Shown here: piece by piece, positions 24,989 to 33,000 of the stretch
Layout: every line of letters begins with the position of its first letter
Position numbering within the stretch: position 1 is the first letter of the stretch
From: Streptomyces albicerus
Lineage (GTDB): Bacteria; Actinomycetota; Actinomycetes; Streptomycetales; Streptomycetaceae
Reading direction: 5' to 3'
NCBI RefSeq assembly: GCF_008905045.1
Contig: NZ_VWMY01000028.1
Location: 1 to 64,000 of the forward strand
Length of the DNA stretch: 64,000 nucleotides
Notes under the pieces: model-generated
The model's database searches: none
Told to the model about the DNA's origin: nothing
Seen by the model: the letters and a program-made list of their open reading frames with translations, nothing else
Program-made: the position numbers and the translations under genes

Positions 24989-26152
24989 TCAACCCTTCGG
25001 TTCCCTGGGAAGGCCGAGCACGCGCTCGGCGATGATCGTGCGCTGGATCTCGTCCGAGCCTCCGTAGACGGTGTCGGCCCGGCTGAAGAGGAACAGATGC
25101 TGCAGCGCGTCCAGTTCGTACGGTTCCGAAGCCGTCCAGTCCGCCGGACCCACGGCCGCCTCCGCGCCCCTCACCTGCATCGCCAGCTCGCCGAGCCGCT
25201 GATGCCATCGCCCCCACAGCAGCTTGGCCACACTGGGGGCACCCCGGTCCGCCGAACTCCCCAGCGTGCGCAGGGCGTTCCACCTCATGACGCGCAACTC
25301 GGCCCACTGCCGCACGAGTCGATCACGCACGACCGGATCGTCCACCGCACCCGTCGAGACGGCGACCTCCACCACCCGCCCCAACTCCTCGGCGAAGCCG
25401 ATCTGTTGGGCCAGCGTGGACACCCCCCGCTCGAAGCCGAGCAGGCTCATCGCGACCCGCCATCCGTTCCCCTCGCCCCCGACGACGTGCTCCACGCGCG
25501 CGTGCGCCCCGTCGAAGAAGACCTCGTTGAACTCGCTGGTCCCGGTCATCTGCCGGATCGGCCGGACCTCGACACGCCCCGGCTGGTCCATGGGCACGAG
25601 CAGGAACGACAGACCGTGGTGGCGGCGCGATCCGGGTTCGGTGCGGGCGAGGACGAAACACCAGTCCGCCTCGTGGGCCAGGGAGGTCCAGATCTTCTGC
25701 CCGGTGATCCGATACGCGCCCGCGTCCGCATCCCGCACCGCCGCCGTACGCACGCCTGCGAGGTCGGACCCCGCCCCCGGCTCGCTGTACCCCTGACACC
25801 AGAGCTCTTCCCCCCGGGCGACCGGCGGCAGAAACCGCCGCTTCTGCTCCTCGGTCCCATGAGCGATAAGCGTGGGCGCGAGCAGGTTCTCCCCGATGTG
25901 CCCGGAGCGAGGGGGCGCCGCCGAACGGGCGTACTCCTCGGCCCAGACGACCTGTTGGGTGAGACCGACCCGCCGATTGCCGTAACCGTCCTCGGCCCAG
26001 CCAAGCCCTATCCAGCCCCCCTTACCGAGCGCACGCTCCCACGCCCGACGGTCCACGACATCGGCCCCATGCTCAGCAAGCCACCCCCGAGCCTCAGCCC
26101 GAAACGCCACGTCCGTCTGCGTGAACCCGAACTCCATGGTGTCCTCCGACAA
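24989..26152 (-). CDS. acyl-CoA dehydrogenase
   Basis: Acyl-CoA dehydrogenase, 387 residues. FAD/substrate segments are WCQGYSEPGAGSDLAGVRT and KIWTSLAHEADWCFVLART (about residues 115-160), with FEFNEVFFDGAHARVEHVVG-like turn (here TSEFNEVFFDGARV-type, residues TGTSEFNEVFFDGAHA) and the C-terminal VYGGSDEIQRTIIAERVLGL. The Glu of the MCAD-type YEGTSQIQ motif is Gly here (YGGSDEIQ), as in many FadE-type enzymes where the base sits on another helix. It lies between the SDR gene (117 bp, with a repeat copy) and the ADH gene (24 bp). Substrate unknown but likely bulky. Confidence 0.92.
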   Translation of the reverse strand: MSEDTMEFGFTQTDVAFRAEARGWLAEHGADVVDRRAWERALGKGGWIGLGWAEDGYGNRRVGLTQQVVWAEEYARSAAPPRSGHIGENLLAPTLIAHGTEEQKRRFLPPVARGEELWCQGYSEPGAGSDLAGVRTAAVRDADAGAYRITGQKIWTSLAHEADWCFVLARTEPGSRRHHGLSFLLVPMDQPGRVEVRPIRQMTGTSEFNEVFFDGAHARVEHVVGGEGNGWRVAMSLLGFERGVSTLAQQIGFAEELGRVVEVAVSTGAVDDPVVRDRLVRQWAELRVMRWNALRTLGSSADRGAPSVAKLLWGRWHQRLGELAMQVRGAEAAVGPADWTASEPYELDALQHLFLFSRADTVYGGSDEIQRTIIAERVLGLPREPKG

Positions 26153-26193
26153 GCTTCTGAGGGACGGGACTCGTTAAGGGGCACAGCCCCTTA

Positions 26194-26213
26194 AGGGGCG
26201 CGGGGAACTGCGC
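26194..26213. repeat. GCGCAGTTCCCC repeat, inverse copy
   Basis: AGGGGCGCGGGGAACTGCGC between two genes of the same minus-strand operon (dehydrogenase and SDR); a CCCCTTAAGGGG-like hairpin precedes it. It may lower readthrough within the operon. Confidence 0.8.
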
Positions 26214-26268
26214 GACCAGCCACACACAACCCGCAGCCTCAAACCGACCGCGGCTCAAACGGCGCTCT

Positions 26269-27180
26269 TCACCCGCCCTCCGCGGAGCGGGACCGCGCCG
26301 CCCGGGCCATCTCCTCCACCTGCGCCAGCAAAGGCATGGGATCCACCCCCACAGTCCCCGGCAAGAACTCCGCGATCCTCTCCGGCGTCCAGCCCCCCTC
26401 CGCGTACCCGGCGCGGAGTTCCCTCGGCTGCGCCCACACCGCGATCTTGGGCCCGGCAATCGTGTAGACCTGCCCGGTGATCCCCTCCTCACGGGCCCGG
26501 TCCGACAACAGGTAGGCGACCAGCGCGGCCACATCCTCGGGCTCGCCGATCTCCTTCAACTCCATCGGCACGTTCGCGGACATCCGCGTACGGGCGACAG
26601 GCGCGACCGCGTTCGCCGTGACCCCGTACTTGTGGAGCCCCAGCGCAGCGCTCCGTACGAGCGAGATGATCCCGCCCTTCGCGGCGCTGTAGTTGGCCTG
26701 CGAGACGGACCCCTGATGGTTCCCGCTGGTGAACCCGATCAACGTCCCCGATCCCTGCTTGCGCATCACGGCCGAGGCGGCGCGGAACACCGTGAACGTG
26801 CCCTTGAGGTGCGTGGCGACCACCGGATCCCACTCCTCCTCGGACATGTTGAAGAGCATCCGCTCGCGCAGGATCCCGGCCACGCACACGACCCCGTCGA
26901 TCCGCCCGTACGTCTCGAGCGCCGTGTCGACGACCCGCTGCCCGCCCGCCATCGTCGAGATGTCGTCGGCCACGGCGACCGCGTCCCCGCCGGCCGCCTC
27001 GATCTCCTTGACCACGGTGTCGGCCACCGAACTGGTCGGCTCCGCGCCGTCGATCGACACCCCGTAGTCGTTGACGACGACCCGCGCGCCCTCGGCCGCG
27101 GCAGCCAGCGCGACCGCGCGCCCGATGCCGCGTCCCGCCCCGGTCACGGCGACGACCTTGCCTGCCAAGAAGTTCCCCAC
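26269..27180 (-). CDS. SDR-family 3-hydroxyacyl-CoA dehydrogenase-like protein
   Basis: Short-chain dehydrogenase, 303 residues, close in layout to the dehydrogenase unit of 17-beta-HSD4/MFE-2 and its mycobacterial relative in cholesterol side-chain oxidation. The cofactor motif is VTGAGRGIGRAVALAAAAEG (residues 13-32), VVVNDYGVSIDG follows with Asp for NAD, then the catalytic Ser in GFTSGNHQGSVSQANYSAAKGG with Tyr and Lys in YSAAK. The last 60 residues (WAQPRELRAGYAEGGWTPER, LPGTVGVDP) are the extension typical of this subgroup. First gene of its operon; the start is 21 bp from a 19-bp operator and divergent from the cyclase-family gene. Confidence 0.92.
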   Translation of the reverse strand: MGNFLAGKVVAVTGAGRGIGRAVALAAAAEGARVVVNDYGVSIDGAEPTSSVADTVVKEIEAAGGDAVAVADDISTMAGGQRVVDTALETYGRIDGVVCVAGILRERMLFNMSEEEWDPVVATHLKGTFTVFRAASAVMRKQGSGTLIGFTSGNHQGSVSQANYSAAKGGIISLVRSAALGLHKYGVTANAVAPVARTRMSANVPMELKEIGEPEDVAALVAYLLSDRAREEGITGQVYTIAGPKIAVWAQPRELRAGYAEGGWTPERIAEFLPGTVGVDPMPLLAQVEEMARAARSRSAEGG

Positions 27181-27201
27181 GCCCCGGCCCCTTCCCGCAG
27201 T

Positions 27202-27248
27202 TTCTGACGGTCCGTTAGATTCGACTCAGATTCTACGACCCGTCAGAT
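27202..27248. promoter_or_regulatory. operator-like palindromes, site 6 and a weaker site
   Basis: TTCTGACGGTCCGTTAGAT (27202-27220) is a good match. ATTCTACGACCCGTCAGAT (27230-27248) keeps one perfect half-site, CCGTCAGAT, with a poor partner. They lie between the divergent SDR operon and the cyclase gene and can serve both. Confidence 0.78.
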
Positions 27249-27276
27249 ACCTGGAGACAAGCCCCGGGGAGGACTC

Positions 27277-28203
27277 ATGTCACTGTCGGACGAGTTCCAC
27301 GAGATCGCCAAGCGCGTGAACAACTGGGGGCGTTGGGGCGCCGACGACGAGATCGGCACGCTGAACCTGATCACGGACGAGGTCGTACGCGAGGCCGCCG
27401 CGACCGTGCGCACGGGCCGCCGCGTCCCGCTCGCGCTACCGCTCCGGCAGGACGGCGTGCAGACCGGGATGATCCCGGGCCGGATCAACCCCCTGCACGC
27501 GATGGTGCAGATCAACCAGGAACTGTTCGGCCCCGGCACGGTCGCATGCAGCGACGACGCCGTGACGATGGGCCTCCAGGCGGGCACCCACTGGGACGCG
27601 CTCACGCATGTCTCGCACTCGGGAAAGATCTACAACGGCCGCCCGGCGACCACCGTCACGGCTCACGGGGGCGCCGAGTTCAGCGGCATCGACAAGCCCC
27701 GGCACATCGCCTCGCGCGGCATCCTCCTGGACGTGGCCCGCGCGCTCGGCAAGGAACGCCTCGACGGCGGCCACGCGGTGACCCCGGAAGACCTCGAAGC
27801 GGCCGAGGAACTGAGCGGAACGACAGTCCGCGCGGGCGACATCGTCCTCGTACGCACCGGCCAGATCCAGCTCTACCTGGCGGGCGACAAGCACGCGTAC
27901 GCGTACCCGTCCCCCGGCCTGTCCGTCCGCACGCCGGAGTGGTTCCACGCGCGCGATGTCGCGGCGGTCGCGAACGACACCCTCACCTTTGAGATATTTC
28001 CGCCCGAAATAGAGGACTTGTGGCTGCCCGTACACGCGCTCGACCTGGTCGAAATGGGCATGCTCCAGGGCCAGAACTGGAATCTCGAAGAGTTGTCCAC
28101 AGCCTGTGGACAAATTGGCCGCCATGCATTTCTGCTGTCGGCGATGCCCGAACCGTTCGTCGGCGGCACGGGAACCCCCGTGGCACCCGTCGCCATTCTG
28201 TGA
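27277..28203 (+). CDS. cyclase-family metal hydrolase (kynurenine-formamidase fold)
   Basis: Metal-dependent hydrolase of the cyclase/kynurenine formamidase fold, 308 residues. The signature is QAGTHWDALTHVSHSGKIYN (about residues 103-122), supplying His and Asp metal ligands, preceded by RWGADDEIGTLNLITDEVV, which marks the larger subgroup near 300 residues. The subgroup includes enzymes acting on cyclic diketone or polyketide-like compounds, but most are untested. GGGGAGGA precedes ATG 27277. Shared operators with the SDR operon place it in the catabolic regulon, perhaps opening a ring or hydrolysing an amide. Two DnaA-box-like sequences lie in its coding sequence. Confidence 0.9.
   Translation: MSLSDEFHEIAKRVNNWGRWGADDEIGTLNLITDEVVREAAATVRTGRRVPLALPLRQDGVQTGMIPGRINPLHAMVQINQELFGPGTVACSDDAVTMGLQAGTHWDALTHVSHSGKIYNGRPATTVTAHGGAEFSGIDKPRHIASRGILLDVARALGKERLDGGHAVTPEDLEAAEELSGTTVRAGDIVLVRTGQIQLYLAGDKHAYAYPSPGLSVRTPEWFHARDVAAVANDTLTFEIFPPEIEDLWLPVHALDLVEMGMLQGQNWNLEELSTACGQIGRHAFLLSAMPEPFVGGTGTPVAPVAIL
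28093..28113. promoter_or_regulatory. pair of inverted DnaA-box-like sequences
   Basis: TTGTCCACA (28093-28101) and its reverse TGTGGACAA (28105-28113) face each other with GCC between them. TTGTCCACA is the Streptomyces DnaA box consensus. They lie inside the cyclase-family coding sequence, so a coding coincidence is possible, but two perfect boxes in mirror symmetry are unexpected. Confidence 0.55.
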
Positions 28204-28638
28204 ACCAAGGAGTCCCCCGAACCAAGGGGTCGGCTGGCGGCGCGCCAATGCCCGCCCCGAGCACGGCATCGCGCGCCGCCATCCGGCTCCGGCGTTCCCG
28301 CCCTGCTCCTCGGCCCTGTAGGAGCTGACGCCGAATCGCGACCCGCGCTCGTCAAGGGCTCCCGTCACCGAAGCCCTCGTCGTCCCCTCACGGCGAATCG
28401 CTGAACACAAGCGTGATCAAACGGACACGTCACGTCAACACCTGTTCGAGGATTCGCGGCCTATGCGCCCTTTGTGACAGCCCTGGGCGGAAGCACGCAC
28501 CGGCGCATCCGGCAGCACCGGACGCCCGCCGTCCGGACCCGGTGCTTCAGTGCTCCGCCCGAGGTCCGGTCGTCACGTGCGGGTCCGTGGGGGCTGGTCG
28601 CGCAGTTCCCCGCGCCCCTGAAGGGGCGCTGCCCGCTC
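28204..28638. other. intergenic region with hairpin and one repeat copy
   Basis: A 435-bp gap between convergent genes. I see no gene. It holds a hairpin with CCGGAC (28518-28523) and GTCCGG (28531-28536), possibly extended by CACCGG/CCGGTG, and one plus-orientation copy of the GCGCAGTTCCCC repeat at 28600-28619, both likely transcription ends. Confidence 0.6.
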
Positions 28639-29112
28639 TCAGACGGCCTCGTACGCCAGGTCCCCGTACGCCGACGGAGCCGCGGCCCCGGGTGAGCAGC
28701 GGTCCACCTCGCACCAGATGCTCTTGCCTGCCCCGTCGGCGTTCCAGCCCCAGCGGTCGGCGAGGCCGTCGACCAGCGCGAGGCCGCGGCCGTTCGTCTC
28801 GTCGCCGTCCGCGCACCGGGGGCGCGGCGGGCGGGCGCTGGCGTCGGCGACCTCCAGACGGACGGTGGCGGCGGACTCCTCCACGGGCTCCTCGCCCGTC
28901 ACGCCCGGCAGCGACAGGCGCAGTACGGCCGGACAGCCGGTGTGTACCACGGCGTTGGTGACCAGTTCGGAGACGAGCAGGATCAGCGTCTCAGCAAGCG
29001 GCTCATCGGCCCCTATCCCGGACCCGGCGAGCCGGGAACGAGCCCACCTCCGGGCTCGACCCACCTCCGCGGGGTCGGGCCGGATCTCCAGCTGCACTTG
29101 AAGCACCTGCAC
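28639..29112 (-). CDS. ATP-binding protein, anti-sigma factor (RsbW-like) type
   Basis: Small HATPase_c protein, 157 residues, of the large Streptomyces group of RsbW/SpoIIAB-like kinases that bind anti-anti-sigma or sigma partners. The Bergerat fold is seen in LILLVSELVTNAVVHTG (N box, about residues 43-59), VRLEVADASARPPRP (G1 box with Asp in VAD), GRGLALVDGLADRWGW (G2 box, about 108-123). It ends in an acidic tail. No STAS or sigma gene is adjacent; the STAS protein at 35169 is a possible but unsupported partner. AGGTGC-like ribosome site only. Confidence 0.9.
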   Translation of the reverse strand: MQVLQVQLEIRPDPAEVGRARRWARSRLAGSGIGADEPLAETLILLVSELVTNAVVHTGCPAVLRLSLPGVTGEEPVEESAATVRLEVADASARPPRPRCADGDETNGRGLALVDGLADRWGWNADGAGKSIWCEVDRCSPGAAAPSAYGDLAYEAV

Positions 29113-29592
29113 CGCTCACACCATCCGAACCGGCGGACACATCGCCTCGCGCCTCGCAAGGGCCACGATCGTGGTCAGAAAAGGGCTCACGGAACGTGAT
29201 CCCCCTAGGAGACAGCATGGTTGACGTACAGTCACCCCAACAAGCGCTTCGGGCATATTCCAGCGCGAAGGAGTACGCGTGCGGCATACTGTGCGACGCT
29301 CGTCACGGGGAGTCGAACAGGCAGGAACGGTCCTGCTTCCTGCCCTGCGAGCGGTACGCATCGCCGGATCCGGGGCCGCCTCAGGGGCAACACCGTGATG
29401 GACCGGCCTCAGAACCACTCGCATCCCACACAAGGTACCGGAGCAAGGCTCCGACTCCAGGCCGTGACGAGTCACGCATAGGACACAACCCGATATCAAC
29501 GCTCGGTAATTCCGGTATGCCACGTTCCGCGACATCTGTCCGTTCGCGCCCGCCCCTGCGTGCCACGATCGGCGGCAATCCGCTGGGGCCGT
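29113..29592. other. intergenic region, no convincing gene
   Basis: 480 bp. On the plus strand TAGGAGACAGC precedes ATG 29218 (MVDVQSPQQALRAYSS), but codon use is unlike Streptomyces coding sequence (many A/T third positions) and no family is recognised. GGCAGGAA (29319-29326 area) and TTCCTGCC form a short inverted repeat. The base composition is lower in GC than the flanks; it probably holds the promoter of the ATP-binding protein gene. Confidence 0.5.
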
Positions 29593-30477
29593 TCACGCCC
29601 GGGGCGCGGTCGCGGAGACCAGCAGATCCTCCGCGAGCGCTTCCTCTGCCTCGGCCGTGCTCTGTCCGCGACGGGCCCGCAACCAGGCCCGTTTGAGGTG
29701 AAGGTGCACGTCGGACTCCCATGTGAAGCCCATGCCGCCGTGCACCTGGAGGCAGTCGCGGGCGCCGCGCTCGGCGGCCTCGTCGGCCAGCAGCCCGGCC
29801 GCCGCGATGTCGAGCGGATCGCCCGTGACGGCGGCCGCGTACACCGCGCCGCGCGCCACCTCCACGCGCACCAGCATCTCCGAGCACAGGTGTTTCACCG
29901 CCTGGAAGGCCCCGATCGGCTGCCCGAACTGCTCACGGGTCCGGGCGTGTTGCACGGCGAGCTCGCAGGTGCGTGCGGCCGAGCCGAGTTGCTCGGCGGC
30001 GGTCAGCAGAGCGGCCACCGGATCGGTCGGCGCGGCCCGGGGCACCCGGTGCAACGGCGTAAGCGGGTCCACCGACCGCATCGCGACGGCTCCGCTCGCG
30101 TCTCCGCGTACGACGTCCGCCGCGTCCAGCCACTCGACGAGCGTGCCGTCCACGGCCGCGACGACGGTCTCGCCGGTGGCCGCTCCGGGCACCTCGCCGG
30201 CCGCGAGGTGCGTGGCCACGAGCGGCCCGGGCAGCAGGGCGCGGCCCGCCTCCTCGAAGGCCAACACCGCCTCGGGGAGCCCCAGTCCGACCCCGCCCTC
30301 CGCCTCCGGCAGCCGCAGTGCGAAGAATCCCGCCGTGCCCAACTCCCGCCAGAGCGCGCGGTCCAAGCCTGGCGAGTCCACGGCGGCCCGTAGCCGCTCC
30401 CGCCCGAAGCGCCGGTCCAGCAGTTCGCGTACGCCCGCCCGCAACGCCCGTTGATCATCAGTGAGTTGGAAATCCAT
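29593..30477 (-). CDS. short acyl-CoA dehydrogenase subunit
   Basis: Acyl-CoA dehydrogenase-fold protein of only 294 residues, about 90 shorter than usual. The N-terminal helices (DDQRALRAGVRELLDRRFG, LPEAEGGVGLGLPEAVLAFE) join almost directly, through a reduced beta domain (about residues 105-160), to the C-terminal helices with ARTREQFGQPIGAFQAVKHL and VHGGMGFTWESDVHLHLKRA. No YEGTSQIQ-like catalytic motif exists. It starts four bases after the stop of the full-size dehydrogenase at 30482. I infer a heteromeric (alpha2beta2) enzyme as in mycobacterial FadE28-FadE29, with this the structural or FAD-completing partner. Confidence 0.9.
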   Translation of the reverse strand: MDFQLTDDQRALRAGVRELLDRRFGRERLRAAVDSPGLDRALWRELGTAGFFALRLPEAEGGVGLGLPEAVLAFEEAGRALLPGPLVATHLAAGEVPGAATGETVVAAVDGTLVEWLDAADVVRGDASGAVAMRSVDPLTPLHRVPRAAPTDPVAALLTAAEQLGSAARTCELAVQHARTREQFGQPIGAFQAVKHLCSEMLVRVEVARGAVYAAAVTGDPLDIAAAGLLADEAAERGARDCLQVHGGMGFTWESDVHLHLKRAWLRARRGQSTAEAEEALAEDLLVSATAPRA

Positions 30478-30481
30478 ATGG

Positions 30482-31636
30482 TCACCGCCCCTTCGGGAGG
30501 CCCAGGATCCGCTCGGCCACGATGTTCCGCTGGATCTGCGAGGTGCCGGCCGCGATGGTGTACGAGAGGGACGACAGCCGGTCCAGCGTCCACTCCCTGT
30601 CGAGGTCGAGCCCCTCGGGACCGAGCACCTCCGCGGCCGCGTCGTACAAGTCCTGCCGCGCGCGCGAGTACCTCAGTTTGAAAACCGAACCCCCCACGCC
30701 CGGTACGCCGCCCGACCGCTGCGACTCGCTCACGTTCCACTGCGTGAGCCGCCACAGCGCGCGGAACTCGGCGTTCAGCCGGCCGAGCCTGCGGCGCAGC
30801 GGTGTGTCGTCCCAGCGGCCGTTCTTGCGCGCCTCACGGGCGAGTTCGCCGAGGACGCGCCGGCAGGCCACCACCTCGCCGACGAAGGCGGTGCCGCGCT
30901 CGAAGGACAGCGTCACCATGGTCACGCGCCAGCCGTCGTTCTCCTCGCCGACCCGGTTCGCGACCGGCACCCGCACCTCGTCGAGGAAGACCTCCGCGAA
31001 CTCGGCCGAGCCCGCGAGCGTACGCAGCGGTCGGACCGTGATCCCCGGGGCGTCCATCGGCATCGCGAGCCACGAAATGCCCCGGTGTTTCGGCGCCTTC
31101 GGGTCGGTCCGCACCAACAGTTCGCACCAGTCGGCGACTTCCGCGTGGGAGGTCCAGATCTTGGAACCGCTCACCACGTAGTCGTCGCCGTCCCGCCACG
31201 CGCGCGTGCGCAGCGACGCGAGGTCCGAGCCGGCGTCCGGTTCGCTGAACCCCTGGCACCACACCTCCTCGCCGCGCAGCACGGGCGGCAGCCAGCGCGC
31301 CCGCTGTTCGGCGCTCCCCTCGGCCGCGATGGTGGGCCCGGCGTGCAGCAGCCCGACGAAATTGGCCCCTACGTAGGGGGCTCCCGCCTTCTCGGTCTCC
31401 TCCAGGAAGATCAGGTGCTGCGTCGGCGTGGCGCCGCGACCCCCTGCGTCGACGGGCCAGTGGAGCCCCGCGTACCCGGCGTCGTACAGCATCCGCTGCC
31501 ACCCGAGGTCGTACGCCCGCCGCCCCGGCCAGTCGTCGGGCGAGGGCTTCGGGGGCAGCCCGGGGAGCACTTTCGCCAGCCATTCCCGCAGCCGCGCGCG
31601 GAAGTCCTCCTCCTCGGGCGTGTAGGAGAGATCCAT
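30482..31636 (-). CDS. acyl-CoA dehydrogenase, large partner subunit
   Basis: Full-size acyl-CoA dehydrogenase, 384 residues. Conserved parts: LHWPVDAGGRGATPTQHLIF, WCQGFSEPDAGSDLASLRTR (FAD/substrate loop, about residues 125-144), KIWTSHAEVADWCELLVRTD, FERGTAFVGEVVACRR, and the C-terminal YTIAAGTSQIQRNIVAERIL. The MCAD catalytic Glu position is Ala (AAGTSQIQ). ATG 31636 overlaps the TAA of the amidohydrolase (TAATG), and the small subunit follows after four bases, so the three products are made together under the 32875 operator. In two-subunit FadE enzymes the active base comes from one chain only; which one cannot be decided here. Confidence 0.92.
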   Translation of the reverse strand: MDLSYTPEEEDFRARLREWLAKVLPGLPPKPSPDDWPGRRAYDLGWQRMLYDAGYAGLHWPVDAGGRGATPTQHLIFLEETEKAGAPYVGANFVGLLHAGPTIAAEGSAEQRARWLPPVLRGEEVWCQGFSEPDAGSDLASLRTRAWRDGDDYVVSGSKIWTSHAEVADWCELLVRTDPKAPKHRGISWLAMPMDAPGITVRPLRTLAGSAEFAEVFLDEVRVPVANRVGEENDGWRVTMVTLSFERGTAFVGEVVACRRVLGELAREARKNGRWDDTPLRRRLGRLNAEFRALWRLTQWNVSESQRSGGVPGVGGSVFKLRYSRARQDLYDAAAEVLGPEGLDLDREWTLDRLSSLSYTIAAGTSQIQRNIVAERILGLPKGR

Positions 31637-32835
31637 TACTTGGCGCGGTCCAAGTCAAGGCCCAGCATGCGGATCGCGTTGCCGCGCATCAGCTTGTAGA
31701 CGGTCTCGTCGTCGAGGCCCTTCACATGGTCGAGGGCGACCTCCTTGGTGTGCGGGAAGGTCGAGTCGACGTGCGGATAGTCGGTCTCGAACGTCGCGTT
31801 GTCCCGCCCCACCACGTCCAGCGAGGCGACCCCGTGCTTGTCGCGGAAGAAGCAGCAGAAGATCTGCCGGTAGTAGTACATGGACGGGGGTTCGGGAATC
31901 AGGTCCCTGACGCCGCCCCAGGCCCGGTGCTCCTCCCACACGTCGTCGGCGCGCTCCAGGGCGTACGGGATCCAGCCCATCTGCCCTTCGGAGTAGGCGA
32001 GTTTGAGCTGCGGGAACTTCACCAGCACACCCGAGAACAGGAAGTCCATCATCGAGGCCATCGCGTTGTTGAAGCTCAGGGACGCCTGGACGGCGGGCGG
32101 GGCGTCGGGGGAGGCGGCGGGCATCTGGCTGCTGCTGCCGATGTGCATGTTGACGACCGTGCCGGTCTCCTGGCAGACCGCGAAGAACGGGTCCCAGTAG
32201 CCGGAGTGGATGGACGGCAGCCCCAGGTGGGTGGGGATCTCGGAGAAGGTCACGGCCTTCACGCCGCGGGCGGCGTTCCGCCTGATCTCGGCGACCGCGA
32301 GGTCGATGTCCCACAGCGGGATGATGCACAGCGGGATGAGCCGGCCGCCGCTGTCGCCGCACCACTCCTCGACCATGAAGTCGTTGTACGCGCGCACGCA
32401 GGCCAGCGCGACCTCCTTGTCGTGCGCCTCGGCGAAGGTCTGCCCGCAGAACCGCGGGAAGGTCGGAAAGCAGAGCGAACCCTCCACATGGTTGGCGTCC
32501 ATGTCCTTGAGCCGCTCGACCGGGTCCCAGCATCCGGGCCGCATCTCCGCGCGCGTGATGCCCTCCAGGGTCATCTCGTCGCGGTCGAAGCCGACGGCGG
32601 CGATGTTGCGCTTGTACGGGAACTTCAGGTCCTCGTAGATCCACCAGTCGGTCGGCGGCCCGTCCGGGTCCATCGTGATCTGGTACTTGCCGCCCACATA
32701 GGCGAGTTCCCCGATGCCGGCGGTCAGCGGCTTGGGGCCGCGGTCCTGGTACTTCTTCGGCAGCCAGGTCTCGAAGAGGTGCGCGGGCTCGATCACATGG
32801 TCGTCGACACTGATGATGCGGGGCAGTTCCGTCAT
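31636..32835 (-). CDS. amidohydrolase-related (TIM-barrel) protein
   Basis: Amidohydrolase_2-type TIM-barrel metalloenzyme, 399 residues, of the decarboxylase/hydrolase group (ACMSD-like). Metal-binding D-x-H is in IISVDDHVIEPAHLF (residues 7-21); further conserved blocks are EGSLCFPTFPRFCGQTF, VNMHIGSSSQMP (barrel strand His), LAYSEGQMGWIPYALER and ATFETDYPHVDSTFPHTKE, whose Asp/His near the end is usual for the group. Close relatives occur next to FadE-type dehydrogenases in actinobacterial catabolic clusters, acting perhaps on a ring-opened or beta-keto intermediate. First gene of the operon with the paired dehydrogenases. Confidence 0.9.
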   Translation of the reverse strand: MTELPRIISVDDHVIEPAHLFETWLPKKYQDRGPKPLTAGIGELAYVGGKYQITMDPDGPPTDWWIYEDLKFPYKRNIAAVGFDRDEMTLEGITRAEMRPGCWDPVERLKDMDANHVEGSLCFPTFPRFCGQTFAEAHDKEVALACVRAYNDFMVEEWCGDSGGRLIPLCIIPLWDIDLAVAEIRRNAARGVKAVTFSEIPTHLGLPSIHSGYWDPFFAVCQETGTVVNMHIGSSSQMPAASPDAPPAVQASLSFNNAMASMMDFLFSGVLVKFPQLKLAYSEGQMGWIPYALERADDVWEEHRAWGGVRDLIPEPPSMYYYRQIFCCFFRDKHGVASLDVVGRDNATFETDYPHVDSTFPHTKEVALDHVKGLDDETVYKLMRGNAIRMLGLDLDRAK

Positions 32836-32874
32836 GAGTCCCCTCCGCCTGGCGTACGCGCTCGATGGGCACGT

Positions 32875-32893
32875 TTCTGATGGACCGTCAGAT
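32875..32893. promoter_or_regulatory. operator-like palindrome, site 7
   Basis: TTCTGATGGACCGTCAGAT, 39 bp upstream of the amidohydrolase-dehydrogenase operon start. Confidence 0.8.
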
Positions 32894-32963
32894 AACTCTC
32901 GACAAGCAGGCTAGCCCCGCACCCCTGGACCGACAAGGCGCCGAGGCCTACGCTCTCCAGCCA

Positions 32964-32982
32964 ATCTGACTATCCGTCAGCT
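32964..32982. promoter_or_regulatory. operator-like palindrome, site 8
   Basis: ATCTGACTATCCGTCAGCT, 18 bp upstream of ATG 33001 of the acyl-CoA ligase gene, divergent from site 7; centres are 89 bp apart. Confidence 0.8.
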
Positions 32983-33000
32983 GCGAGGGGAGTTCGGGCC

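Noticed and set aside
29116-29535. 139-codon minus-strand ORF upstream of the ATP-binding protein gene
   Set aside because: Cys/Arg-rich without any motif, poor codon use, no ribosome site.
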